Shown piece by piece: positions 55,371-64,000 of a stretch of 64,000 bases of DNA. Both the position numbers and the translations under genes were made by a program. The notes under the pieces were generated by a model. The model searched no databases, was not told the DNA's origin, and saw nothing but the letters and a program-made list of their open reading frames with translations. Positions within the stretch are counted from its first letter, which is position 1, and each line of letters starts with the position of its first letter. The DNA comes from Dermacentor variabilis (taxonomy: Eukaryota; Arthropoda; Arachnida; Ixodida; Ixodidae), in assembly GCF_050947875.1 (NCBI RefSeq), contig NC_134568.1, forward strand, positions 198,438,258 to 198,502,257, in the 5' to 3' direction.

Positions 55371-55956
55371 ATGTATATTGCAGCCTAAGCCTTAACGTGC
55401 CCTGCTTGTGAAGGCATGACGTGTCGGCTATTGCAATGCGCCTAATTACAAGGAGTCGCGCGAAGCGTGCCTACCCTCCGGTGAAATTTATTTTCTCCGT
55501 AGTAGTGCACGATTTGCTCACAGCTCACAAGCATCCCGTTTTACTCTGTTTCTTATGCAATGTGACAGGCATTCGGAGGCTAATTGCCTTGTCCACCAAG
55601 TAAAACCGACTACGTTTTGCCGTTCAGGGCAAAGGGTCATGGACGCCTGCCGCCGCAGTGCTATACGCACGAACCATCTCTAGAAATAACTTGCTAATTT
55701 TATTTTGCACAATGCGTCGTTTAAGGTTAACACGTCATTCTTATTAATAACAAATATATTTTCTTAATGATGTAATATCTGACTTTACTACAACACACAC
55801 TGTAAAACAATAATGCGCGTTCAGCGTTACTTATTGCGAGAAGACGATGCTGAAGCATAGCGAGAAAGAAAAATGCTTCCAAAATTGCGGTGGCACGGAT
55901 AATTTCCCATGAGACTGTCCTAAAACACATCCCGGCATTCCTGCATTCATTCTTAC
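55371..55956. other. Intron sequence
   Basis: No element recognised. The donor GTAAGA of the exon at 55957 lies at its right end. Confidence 0.5.
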
Positions 55957-56071
55957 GTTGGCCTCCGGACGTTGCAGTGGTACACGTAATTGGGAATAGC
56001 GGTGGGATCCGTCACAACACGACCAAAAAGGCTGTGAGCACCACTGAGTGCTGCCTGCATTATAAACGGCC
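55957..56071 (-). CDS. ABHD4/5-like: ABHD4/5-like hydrolase, lid-region exon
   Basis: The acceptor TTTTCACTTTCGCAG precedes 56071 and the donor GTAAGA follows 55957. The 115 bases carry 2 nt finishing a Gly codon, 37 codons and 2 nt of the next: PFIMQAALSGAHSLFG, RVVTDPTAIPNYVYHCNVRR, P. The YHCN block matches the ABHD4/5 signature in this region. Joining to the next exon gives RRP-T-GEEAF, and joining to the previous gives GLL-G-PFI, both in frame. Short length and the absence of a start codon explain why it is easily missed. It forms part of the cap over the active site by family inference. Confidence 0.9.
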
Positions 56072-57002
56072 CTGCGAAAGTGAAAACAAGGTAAATGTGC
56101 GCTTCGTCACAGCAAAAAAAAAAAAGGAAAGAAAAAAAAGAGGATAAACATACACTTTTATCGCGCATCGACAACTTGTCATTTGAGTAATTAAAATATA
56201 TATACCGTCAGGAGAAGTGTGGTTCAAAATATAAAAGTCATTTCCTTTTTAAAAGAAATGTTCTAGCAGGAGTCTGGAAATTCCGCACATGGAAAATATA
56301 TGAAAAGAAAGGAAAGTCTGAGCACTGAACACTGCAAGAGGACACGTTGGAATAGTCTGTGCTTGCTAACGGACATAATGTAAGGCAACGACACAACCAC
56401 AAGGACACATATACACATGTCATAGCACCGCGTGTTGTCGTTTTTGTCTGTCCCTGTCTTATTAGCGCTATTGAACTTCCCTGTATGACAGAACAAATTT
56501 CCCGAATCAATGCCTTGATAATAAGCGCTATAGTCTTATCATTCCGCAACAGGACAAAAGTAATAAATTGGCAGCGTGCGCTCGTTGTCTTAAGTATTAC
56601 GAAGAATACACAAAGCATGAACGATACTCGGGACCCTCACCTGTACCTCAACTAATCTTAGAGAAGGCTGAACAGTTATAATTTTCAGAGGAACCGCAGA
56701 GGCTGGCATCCAGCGCTTGACGCAATTAACGGTGAAGAGATCCATTAATAACAGAAATTTCGCCCGCGAAGCAGGCGACACTGGTTGGGAGAAGCTCTGG
56801 GTGCATAGCGCGATCAGTGTCATCTGCAGCGGTCTTAGACAGCTTACGTTTCTGCAGTTTCCTTGCGCTTTAAACATTAGAAATGCTGCTATGCGTACGA
56901 TCAATTGTGTGTGTATAAGATTAAGGCGGGCGTAGGAAAAATTTGGATAATAGCGTTGGTGTAGAGTTCAAAATGCATTTCCAGAGCCTGAACCCTAAGC
57001 CA
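56072..57002. other. Intron sequence, no supported gene
   Basis: Frames on both strands (56238-56618, 56590-56904 minus) lack domains and splice-consistent borders. Confidence 0.45.
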
Positions 57003-57182
57003 TATCTCTGTATACAGAGTGTCCCAACTATCATGCATCGCGTTTTCAAAAAAAGGTGGGCCATTCTACGCGAAGATGACAAAGTGCATATTGTTCACAT
57101 TCGAGTAGAGCAGTCGCCAGTAATCTTGTTGTTGATACCATTCAATTTATTAGCTAATTGCAATTTTCTATATCCATATTAC

Positions 57183-57760
57183 TGATCTGAATGGCATGCT
57201 ATCAATGAATAATTTGCAGAAAATTGTAAGAAACTTAGAAATGGCATGTTTTCAGCCAGGCACTTTATGCCAGCAATTTCTTTCCGGTTGATAAAGAAAG
57301 CCCGCAAAAGATGAAAAGCACCACGAGACTAACAGTCCGCCGGCATAAAAAAGCAGCACCCTCAAACACGTTCCACAGGAGCTGGTGAGCGTACTGCCTC
57401 CGCGACGCATCAGCCACTACTTATGGGCACTCTTTCCTTATAAACGCCCAGGCGCCGCGCTGTCGCGGGCGGGACGCGTCAGATAAAGCGCCAACTCTGC
57501 CACTAACTGCTATGGAGCTTGTTTGAGGACGCTACTTTCTGATGCGGGCTAGGGTGTCTCTATGTCAGAAGCTTGGCATAGAGACACCCTAATGCGGGTG
57601 GACGGTCAGCCACGTGATATTTTGTTCTTCGCGGGCTTTCTTTATCAGCTAGAAAAATTAAACGGGTAAAAAGTACTCGGCTGAAACCACGCAAGCCTTA
57701 AGTTTCTTTCAATTTCCTACAAATTGTTCATTGACAGCACGATATTCAGAGCAAGAATTA
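57183..57760. repeat. Inner inverted repeat with ~140 bp arms
   Basis: The left arm 57183-57320 (ATGCTATCAATGAATAATTTG to GATAAAGAAAGCCCGC) pairs with the right arm 57625-57760 at moderate identity. The spacer holds TATAAACGCCCAGGCGCCGC and the 42 bp palindrome. Confidence 0.65.
57550..57591. mobile_element. 42 bp hAT-like palindrome with 8 bp TSD
   Basis: TAGGGTGTCTCTATG (57550-57564) and its exact complement (57577-57591) flank a 12 nt loop. ATGCGGGC before and ATGCGGGT after form an 8 bp TSD with one mismatch. TAGGGTG..CACCCTA ends are hAT-like. Confidence 0.7.
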
Positions 57761-57889
57761 AAAATTTGCTAATTGCAATTAATTGTTAAATTGGGCATCA
57801 ACAAAAAAACGTGCGCGGCTTGCACTATTGGTGCATGGCTGGAGTAAACAGCGGAGCTTGTGATCACCTAGCTTTTACGTCGCTTGCCT

Positions 57890-58045
57890 AAGTTGTTTGT
57901 ATGTTTTGCGAGGTTATGCTAGGTTTTGCTAAGTTGTTGGTAGGCTTGGCTAAGTCGTTTCTAGGTTTTGCGAAGTTATGGCAGGCGTAGCTAAGTTGTT
58001 TCTAGGTTTTGGGAGGTTATGCTAGCTTTTGCTAAGTTGTTGTCA
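57890..58045. repeat. 41 bp minisatellite
   Basis: About 3.5 units of CTAAGTTGTTTCTAGGTTTT followed by GCGAGGTTATGCTAGGTTTT, with a shorter 21 bp partial unit in the middle. Confidence 0.75.
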
Positions 58046-58310
58046 CGGCGGGCTTGACGCTGTAAGTTTTCAAACAGTCGCAAGCCGGGATCGCTTTCTC
58101 GGGGACGTCGAGCGTTCAGGCGCCGACTCTCGCGTTCCCTGGCCTGAAACTCGGGATCCTCGACTCGGCGTCACCTCTTATCAGCCGCAGCTTTGGCGCG
58201 GTGTTCCGGATCAGCTCGGCGCGATGCATCGCCTCTCGCTTGGCACTACGGCGTTCTTCCTGGTAAGCCGCTTCTTCTTCGGGCGTCCGGACTTTCTTCA
58301 GTCTTCCCAT
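58030..58310 (-). pseudogene. Basic STPR-like repeat ORF
   Basis: ATG 58310 starts MGRLKKVRTPEEEAAYQEER and RSAKREAMHR. The coherent repeat then continues one frame over as DPEHRAKAAADKRRRVEDPE, FQARERESRRLNARRP and ESDPGLRLFEN. Units of about 23 residues with DPE/DPG at regular spacing recall the STPR repeats also seen at 2211. One frameshift near 58220 breaks it. Whether it is a transposon-encoded DNA-binding protein or an exapted ORF is unknown. Confidence 0.55.
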
Positions 58311-58668
58311 GGCAGCAGCCCGTACGCACGGAGCAGAGGAAGCGAGATGTGTGTCGCCGCGCCGGCTGTTCTGAGATTTTACTCGCCTGTGACGTCACGA
58401 CTCCGCCCTAGGCACGTGGGGTGCGAGGAGGTTACGTGGCTAGGTGCTCTCGCAGGTGGTTGCTAGGCAACGCGAGGCGGCGCACAGCTGGGCTGACTTT
58501 TCTGGTAACGCTCCACGGCGAAACTAACGCTTAAGCAGCTCCGCTGTTAAAAATTACTGGCGGCTACTCTACTCGACTGTGAACAATATACACTTGATTA
58601 TCTTGGTGTGGAATGGCCCGTCCTTTTTAAAAACGCGACGCATGATATCTGTGATATCCTGTATATAC

Positions 58669-59124
58669 AGTTCATAACTCGGACTTCGAGCACCCCTCAT
58701 TCGGCGCCTCCAAGAAAAGCGACACGCGTCTGTCCGACTGCAATCAGCAGATCGCATGTCCTATCAAGTCGCAGTGTCATTGCGATTGCTGTTTTTCGCT
58801 ATTACGCATGTGTAACGTACGAAGTCTAAACACATTTGCTGTATACCGTGAGATTCAGGGACGGCTATATGAAAACACGAGAAGATAGTCCACAATGCAC
58901 AGTCCCATTGATTTCCGTCACGCAGCTTGCGGGCTCGAACGCTGAAAGCCCTTCTGTATTCGCTGCTTGCTATAGTCGCAGTCTTATGCTTTGAAGAGGT
59001 CAAAGCGCCCATGGCATCTTTACATCGCGGACGTCGCTGTCCGCTTGTCATCCAAACAGCAACGCATAGCCACTGCAAGCAGAGTTAAACCTCCCCTTTC
59101 ACCTCGCCTTTAATACTTATAGGG
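58669..59124. other. Intron sequence, nothing recognised
   Basis: No element or exon found. Confidence 0.4.
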
Positions 59125-60890
59125 GGTCCCGAGAAGACTCGAGAGCATCCCGCGCCTACAGTTTATATGCGGATGATATAACGTTATGGGCGACGGGTGG
59201 CAGCGATGGCGAAATCCAGGAGTCCATGCAAGAAGCAATAGATACAGTCACAACATACGTAGAACCGAGAGGACTCTCATATTCCCCAGAGAAATCTGAG
59301 CTCCTACTGACCAAACCAAAATATCAAAGAAAATCGTAAGCCTCTAACCAACAAAGAATTGCCTTGGAAACAAAAGGTACACCCGTACTCCAGGTCTCAT
59401 GCCTAAGGGTACTGGGATTGCACATACAAAGTGACCAAAAAAACACCACAACAATCCAACTCTTAAAGACATCCACGGCACAGGTGGGCCGGCTTATTTC
59501 GAGAAGTGCTACCAGACCCACCGGCATGAAAGAGAGCAATATCATTCGACTGGTATAAGACTTTACCATCTCCCGTATATAGTGTATAGTGCGCCATTCT
59601 TAAATTTCATGCATACCGAGAAACACACCATTGACATAATGATAAGGAAAGCATTAAAGCAAGCAGTGCACCTTCCTCCAAGCATAGCAAACGAAAAGTT
59701 ATTAGCCCTCGGATTACACAATACACTGGACGAAATTATAGAAGCACACAGAATATCACACTATGAACGCCTAACACACACGAAGACTGCACGGACAATA
59801 CTAAACAAGCTGGCAATACAATACCCAACGCGAATTGAAGAAAAGATAGATATTCCATCGGGCATCAAGAACACCTTCATAATATCCCCCATGTCCAATA
59901 ACATGCACCCAAACCATAACGCAGAGCGACGGAGAGCAAGAGCTCAAAGACTCAACAAAGTGCTCAAAGACGCTGAACATGTAGCTTATGTTGATGGTGC
60001 AAAGTATCCGTCCCAACCAGCCATGACTCTGTCAGTTGTTACGGTTACAAAAATGTATATCGCAATAACTAGCTCCATACGTGCCAAACACCCAGAAGAA
60101 GGGGAAGAGGCTGCAACAGCTTTATCATACGCATCAAGCACTCCATCATGCAACGTCACCGATTCCAAAGCTGCCGTTATTAATTACACCAGGGAACTTA
60201 TATCACCTCAAACATACCGAATTCTCCTTGGAACACATCCTACCCGCAGAAGAACTGTTCGACTCATCTGAACGCCAGGCCATGCAGGGGTAATTGGGAA
60301 CAACGCTGCGTACGACGCTGTCCGAGCAAGTATCAACCGGGAGAGTCACTTGCGTCGCTCATCTCTCTCTGGACAAAAAATCTCCGAAGAGACCCAAACA
60401 GAACTACGGCCCCCAGAACGAGAACCGGATCAAGAAATAACAGCTTCCCAATACGGACAAATGACCACTTACGGAGAAATCTTCGAATTCTAGCGAAATG
60501 CTCGCAATAAATACCCTCCTCCTGACAAATCATTAAACAAACACCAAGCAACTACATGGAGGTTTCTACAAACAAGCACCTTTCCTACGCCACTACTCAT
60601 GCACCGAATACACCCAGAAGCATACTCATCACACTGTAAGATATGCAATAAACCACGTGCAGGCCTCCATCACATTATATGGCCATGCCCATCAGCTCCA
60701 AGCAATATCAGACACAGCATAAACCACGATGCTAAAATAAAAACACCTGAGCAGTGGGAGGCTATAATGCTCACCGAATGCCCAGAAGACCAGCTTTACG
60801 GGGCTAGCGTCCCAGCGTCTCCGTTCCCCTTTCGAACTCGGCAGGGACTTTCCAATAAAGATTCTTTGTCTCTCTCTCTCGCGTTTAATA
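59125..60890 (+). pseudogene. I/Ingi-type LINE 3' half with RNase H
   Basis: Fragments in order: RLESIPRLQF, a shift, then SLYADDITLWATGGSDGEIQ (active site at about 59165). Next VLQVSCLRVLGLHIQS and RPTGMKESNIIRLV. The long frame 59582-60271 has LLALGLHNTLDEIIEAHRIS, NNMHPNHNAERRRARAQR and RNase H with AYVDGAKY (Asp), EGEEAATALSYA (Glu) and CNVTDSKAAVINY (Asp). After further shifts the C-terminus is MHRIHPEAYSSHCKICNKPR and HHIIWPCPS. It ends near an AATAAAG at about 60855. It is 5'-truncated and points opposite to the ABHD-like gene. It is the same broad family as the copy at 41326-44362. Confidence 0.8.
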
Positions 60891-61379
60891 CGACCTCTCA
60901 TCTATGTTCGCTGAAGTAGTAGTTGCTCTCTTCTTCCTTTGGGTGGTAACTTGAAGCAATACTTTTTTCTTTGTATATTCTTGCTCTTTCCGGCCGCTGC
61001 AGTTTGTCTTAATAAGTCTCATTACCCTTTTAGGCAGTCCGAATGTATGAGCACGGCGAAAAACCGGAGACGCGGTTAAGCTTCAACGGTGTTTGTCCCT
61101 ACCTTCCCACAGCAATGCCAGAAAATGTTTCATAAGCAGTGTCGAAAAAAACTGTAATGTAATGTGATCCCTAATGTGACCGTTCTCCTTACTTTTTCAG
61201 TCATTCCCTCTTACTCCGAGTGCACAGTAGCCAACGGCACTATTCACCTGGTTAAGCTCCCTGCCTTAATTTCATCTCTCTCTGTCTCTCTCTCTCTCTC
61301 TCGTACAGTCCCGACATCTCTACGAAGTACAAAGCTCTGACAGCAACGCGGTGAGTGGGCTGGCTGTAACTGTACTCAC
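60891..61379. other. Intron sequence
   Basis: A CT-repeat lies at 61270-61302. The donor GTGAGTACA of the exon at 61380 lies at the right end. Confidence 0.5.
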
Positions 61380-61640
61380 CAAGAAGGCCAGACGCTCGCA
61401 GTCCCGAGAGCACGTTGAAACGGTTGCAGTAGAGCTGCAGCGGTGCCAACCAGTGACCCATGCGCTTGCCACGCGGCCGACCCGGGTCGAAGACGGGGAA
61501 GCCCCAAGGATCCTCGAGCACAAGGTCAGCCACGCGGTGCGGGTAGAGGAGAGCGTACGACGCGGAGAGGAAGCCTCCGAGACTGTGGCCGGCCAACACA
61601 AAGCGCTCCAGCTGCATCTGCTGCCGCCACGCCTCGATGC
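61380..61640 (-). CDS. ABHD4/5-like: ABHD4/5-like hydrolase, nucleophile exon
   Basis: This exon holds the nucleophile elbow. It starts after the acceptor TTCGGCGCAG with GC of a split codon (Ser if the previous exon ends in A) and ends phase 1 at 61380 before the donor GTGAGTACA. It encodes IEAWRQQMQLERFVLAGHSL, GGFLSASYALLYPHRVADLV, LEDPWGFPVFDPGRPRGKRM, HWLAPLQLYCNRFNVLSGLR and ASGLL. GHSLGG has the catalytic Ser, as in ABHD4; vertebrate ABHD5 has Asn there. The 87 codons match ABHD4/5 from the helix before the elbow to DPWGFP and the start of the cap. Earlier exons, with the oxyanion HGFGGG region, lie outside this window. Confidence 0.92.
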
Positions 61641-62149
61641 CTGCGCCGAATACAGCAAGTGTGTTGTCGCTGCACCTTTGCCGGCCGTCGATATCAGCGC
61701 ATGCAGTGGCCGCGGTCGCGTAACGCTTGGTAACTGCTAGAGTGGCTATGATACTGAATGAATCTCAGGATGATAGTGATCATCGCAAAGCAGGTGCAAG
61801 TAATAACTGCGTCTTTAAGATTGATCAACTAAATTACAGATACGCAACAGATGTTAAGCAAAATGAAATGGTAATAAATGTGCGACATGATTATGAACAA
61901 GCGAGGGGAAGGCTAAAATCACTAGCTCATATCATAGCTTACAACTGCATCTACAGCAGGGGAAACCGCTTATTAGTATTCAAGCCAATACGGCATCAAT
62001 ATTTTTTGGGAACACAGTTGCCAGTATGGTGCCTAATGTAGATATCTATAAATTATCTAGATATTCGCTCAAAATGTAAACGTTTATGAGTCCTTGAATA
62101 TTTGTGAAATGGTTCGCTAAAGTACGACGCTTGTTTGAATCCCACCGAT
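61641..62149. other. Intron sequence, no upstream ABHD exon found
   Basis: No HGFGGG-like coding was seen on the minus strand here or farther right. Confidence 0.5.
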
Positions 62150-62760
62150 GGCAACGGTTGTTGTGGTCGCACCGATGGTACGACCTGTTGGGAACTCGGC
62201 GCTGACGCCCGTTGTTGCACCTGGGTCGCAAGCCCCAAGGGTAGCGTTGGCCTGGCGGCCTGGGGTACAACTGGAAGCATCCGAAGGTCCCGGCAAAGCA
62301 TGAGTCGACTGGTAACAACAAAACAACTTGTTTATTTTAACATCGCAAAGAGTTGGCGGTCAGGTTGACCGAAGTAGAGAGACGGGAGTGCACTTTACTC
62401 AACAGAAGAAATCGGAGCCCTCCTTTTGCGTCCGGGGGCAGCTGTTTTTATACTCTCGCAGTTGAGGGCAAGAAGGAACCCCTCAATAGACGAGCACGTG
62501 ATTGTACAATGAGATAAGGTGACGCATACTGTCGCGGCGCCGCCGGTCGGGCACAAAGACTGGGAGGAGAAGGTGACTCCTACTGTCGTATCGCCTCCGG
62601 TCGGGCACAATGGCTGGGAGGAGAAGGTGACTCCTACTGTCGTATCGCCTCCGGTCGGGCACAATGGCTGGGAGGAGAAGGTGACCCCTGCTGTCGTATC
62701 GCCGCCGGTCGGGCACAATGGCACATACACTCACACACGCACATGAAGACACGTGGCATC
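62150..62760 (-). mobile_element. Gypsy-type solo LTR with internal minisatellite
   Basis: On minus, a TATA box TATAAAAA (62445-62452 on plus) is followed about 110 bp later by AATAAA (62331-62336), the spacing of an LTR promoter and polyadenylation signal. Upstream of the TATA lies a 54 bp minisatellite. No gag/pol is attached. The exact LTR ends are not resolved. Confidence 0.5.
62519..62726. repeat. 54 bp minisatellite, 3.9 copies
   Basis: Units start GTGAC[GT]C[AC]TACTGTCG and contain CCGGTCGGGCACAATGGCTG. The two middle copies are identical and the outer ones diverge. 54 is divisible by three, so all frames stay open through it. Confidence 0.95.
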
Positions 62761-63340
62761 GGAACATGCCTGGACGCGCTTGGCGGGGAGCGTAGCGGCG
62801 ACGCCGAACGGGCCAAAATGTCTGCCGCTTTATTGCAGTCGCGCCGGCTAAACCGCGCGTCGTAGGCGAAACGTAACAGACCGCCCCGCCGGGGGAAGGA
62901 GATCCCGATGGACAGGGGACTGCATCCGCTGTCCGGAGGGATGTCGCTCGATGATGCTCATAACCGAAGTCGGGCGTCCCTCGACGTTTCTTGAGCGCAG
63001 CGCACAGAGAAGGCCTCGTTCTCTCGTTCAGGTTCGCACAGGACACTGCAAAGTGACTTCGGGAGAGTTCACATTTTTGTTCTCGTTCCCGGCAAGCGTT
63101 AGAACTACGCTGAAACTCAACCGCTCAGTCAGCAAGCACGGCACAACCCTCACTAAGCCCTGCCAGGCTCTTTCCCCTTTTATACCACTGCCTAGTTCCT
63201 TACAGTAGTCTAGCATCACTCAGAACGCGTCCACAAATTGGAAAATTGCACTAGAAAGCATATCATCACTTTGAAACACTAAACAAAAGCAATATGTTAA
63301 AAAAATCCTGCCTCAGGAAGAAAAACATCAGTAACAAACA
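62761..63340 (-). mobile_element. Gypsy LTR next to pol (second LTR type)
   Basis: On minus, TATAAAAG (63177-63184 on plus) and about 340 bp later GCAATAAAG (62830-62839) fit an LTR promoter and polyadenylation site. It abuts the pol ORF ending at 63362, so it is that element's 3' LTR. The LTR's far end runs into the other LTR near 62760. Confidence 0.6.
63177..63184 (-). promoter_or_regulatory. LTR TATA box
   Basis: TATAAAAG on the minus strand within the pol-adjacent LTR. Confidence 0.55.
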
Positions 63341-63361
63341 ATTTTGAGGTTGATTCCTACG

Positions 63362-64000
63362 TTAGGGGCTTCGACTTAAGCCATCGGCGTTACCGTTGAG
63401 ACTCCCCTTTTTGTAACGCACCTCAAAGGAATATTGTTGCAAAGCGAGGCTCCAGCGCAGGAGGCGGCCATTTTTGGGAGAGATGGTCTGCAGCCATTGG
63501 AGAGGGCAGTGATCCGTCTCAATGATAAACCTCGAGCCGGCTAGATAGCATGACAATTTCTGAACGGCCCACACGAGACATGCACACTCTTTCTCGGTGG
63601 CGCTATACGCCTGCTCACGACTGGTCAGCTTACGACTAGCATACAGGACGGGGTGTTCTACTTCTCCATTTTCCCGTTGGCACAGTACAACGCCCATGCC
63701 TCGCTCACTAGCATCGCACTGAACAACGAACCCTTTTGTATAGTCTGGCGATCGTAGCACAGGCTGGCTTGTTAGGGCACTCTTTAGGGCGCTAAAAGCT
63801 CTTTCCTTTGTCTTGTCCCAGACGACTGTTTGAGGCTCTGTTTTTCTTAGAGCATCCGTCAGGGGAGCCGCGATATCAGAGTACCTGGGGATGTACCTCT
63901 GATAGTAGCCGGCGACACCTAAGAACGACCGAATATCGGTCTTCGTGCGCGGTTGCGGGAAGTCTCGCACAGCGGCCACCTTTATTTCAGAGGGGCGGCG
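63362..64000 (-). CDS. Ty3/Gypsy pol: reverse transcriptase C-terminus and RNase H (partial)
   Basis: The frame is open to the window edge (RRPSEIKVAAVRDFPQP), so the protein starts outside and the YADD box is off-window. Visible: RSFLGVAGYYQRYIPRYSDI, APLTDALRKTEPQTVVWDKT (thumb), FVVQCDASERGMGVVLCQ (RNase H Asp), SATEKECACLVWAVQKL (Glu), FIIETDHCPLQWLQ (Asp) and the usual end GSLNGNADGLSRSP. A TAA follows at once and then LTR-like sequence. No integrase zinc finger or DDE core lies downstream. No internal stop is seen in 212 codons, so the copy is fairly young. Confidence 0.9.
   Translation of the reverse strand, partial: RRPSEIKVAAVRDFPQPRTKTDIRSFLGVAGYYQRYIPRYSDIAAPLTDALRKTEPQTVVWDKTKERAFSALKSALTSQPVLRSPDYTKGFVVQCDASERGMGVVLCQRENGEVEHPVLYASRKLTSREQAYSATEKECACLVWAVQKLSCYLAGSRFIIETDHCPLQWLQTISPKNGRLLRWSLALQQYSFEVRYKKGSLNGNADGLSRSP

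Larger units (their letters stand above)
57003..58668. mobile_element. Composite element with ~120 bp inverted ends
   Basis: 57003-57125 (CTGTATACAGAGTGTCCCA, then ATCATGC, GTGGGCCATTCTACGCGAA) recurs inverted at 58552-58668. TATACAG[AG]GTGTCCC-type ends are typical of tick mariner-like repeats. Inside lie a further inverted repeat, a 42 bp palindrome, a 41 bp tandem array and a basic-repeat ORF. TA dinucleotides flank both ends, but the exact border is uncertain. Confidence 0.6.

Noticed and set aside
61351..61740. 129-codon plus-strand ORF
   Set aside because: It is the shadow of the ABHD-like nucleophile exon on the opposite strand.
62483..63046. 187-codon minus ORF with four 18-residue repeats
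   Set aside because: Its repeats are the 54 bp minisatellite, open in every frame, and it crosses two LTRs.

Overview
The window is eukaryotic DNA from an arthropod, most likely a hard tick (Ixodidae). The evidence is spliced host exons with GT/AG borders, four copies of a tRNA-derived SINE of the tick (Ruka-like) type, many CR1-, I/Ingi- and RTE-like LINE pieces, Ty3/Gypsy LTR elements, and DNA transposons ending in clean target-site duplications (TSDs). The tick assignment rests on recognising repeat families from memory; no database was searched.

Only one host gene is supported. It lies on the minus strand and encodes an ABHD4/ABHD5-like alpha/beta hydrolase. Its last four exons are at 61380-61640, 55957-56071, 53318-53504 and 39949-40092. 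Exon phases agree at every junction, and the joined protein keeps a GHSLGG nucleophile elbow and an H-x4-D motif. Earlier exons lie beyond the right edge. The introns (about 5.3, 2.5 and 13.2 kb) are full of transposons. Everything left of about 39 kb is downstream of this gene and looks intergenic.

Layout. 1-7.5 kb: a hairpin MITE, an inverted duplication of a Helitron-like basic-repeat ORF, and a decayed CR1-like LINE whose ORF1 carries a 2A-like ribosome-skipping motif. 9.3-11.2 kb: a decayed Ty3/Gypsy gag-protease. 11.4-19.2 kb: a candidate large inverted-terminal-repeat element that has swallowed a LINE with an intact 951-codon ORF2. 20-27.5 kb: a second CR1-like LINE (PHD-like finger, coiled coil, RNA-binding fold, endonuclease, reverse transcriptase) broken by at least five later insertions: an 0.8 kb repeat, a 507 bp unit with a 13 bp TSD, a SINE, a TA-flanked MITE and a TTAA-flanked Kolobok-type element. 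The Kolobok-type element carries a THAP gene and a convergent exon of another protein. 29-37.3 kb: an RTE tail, a CTATAGAC-rich satellite, another LINE fragment, palindromes and MITEs. 39-50 kb: SINEs and I-type LINEs inside the ABHD intron. 53-58.7 kb: further palindromic elements. 59-64 kb: an I-type LINE, two Gypsy LTRs and a Gypsy reverse transcriptase/RNase H segment running off the edge.

The TTAA, TA and 8 bp TSDs, together with the host reading frames that rejoin across them, let several insertions be defined to the base.
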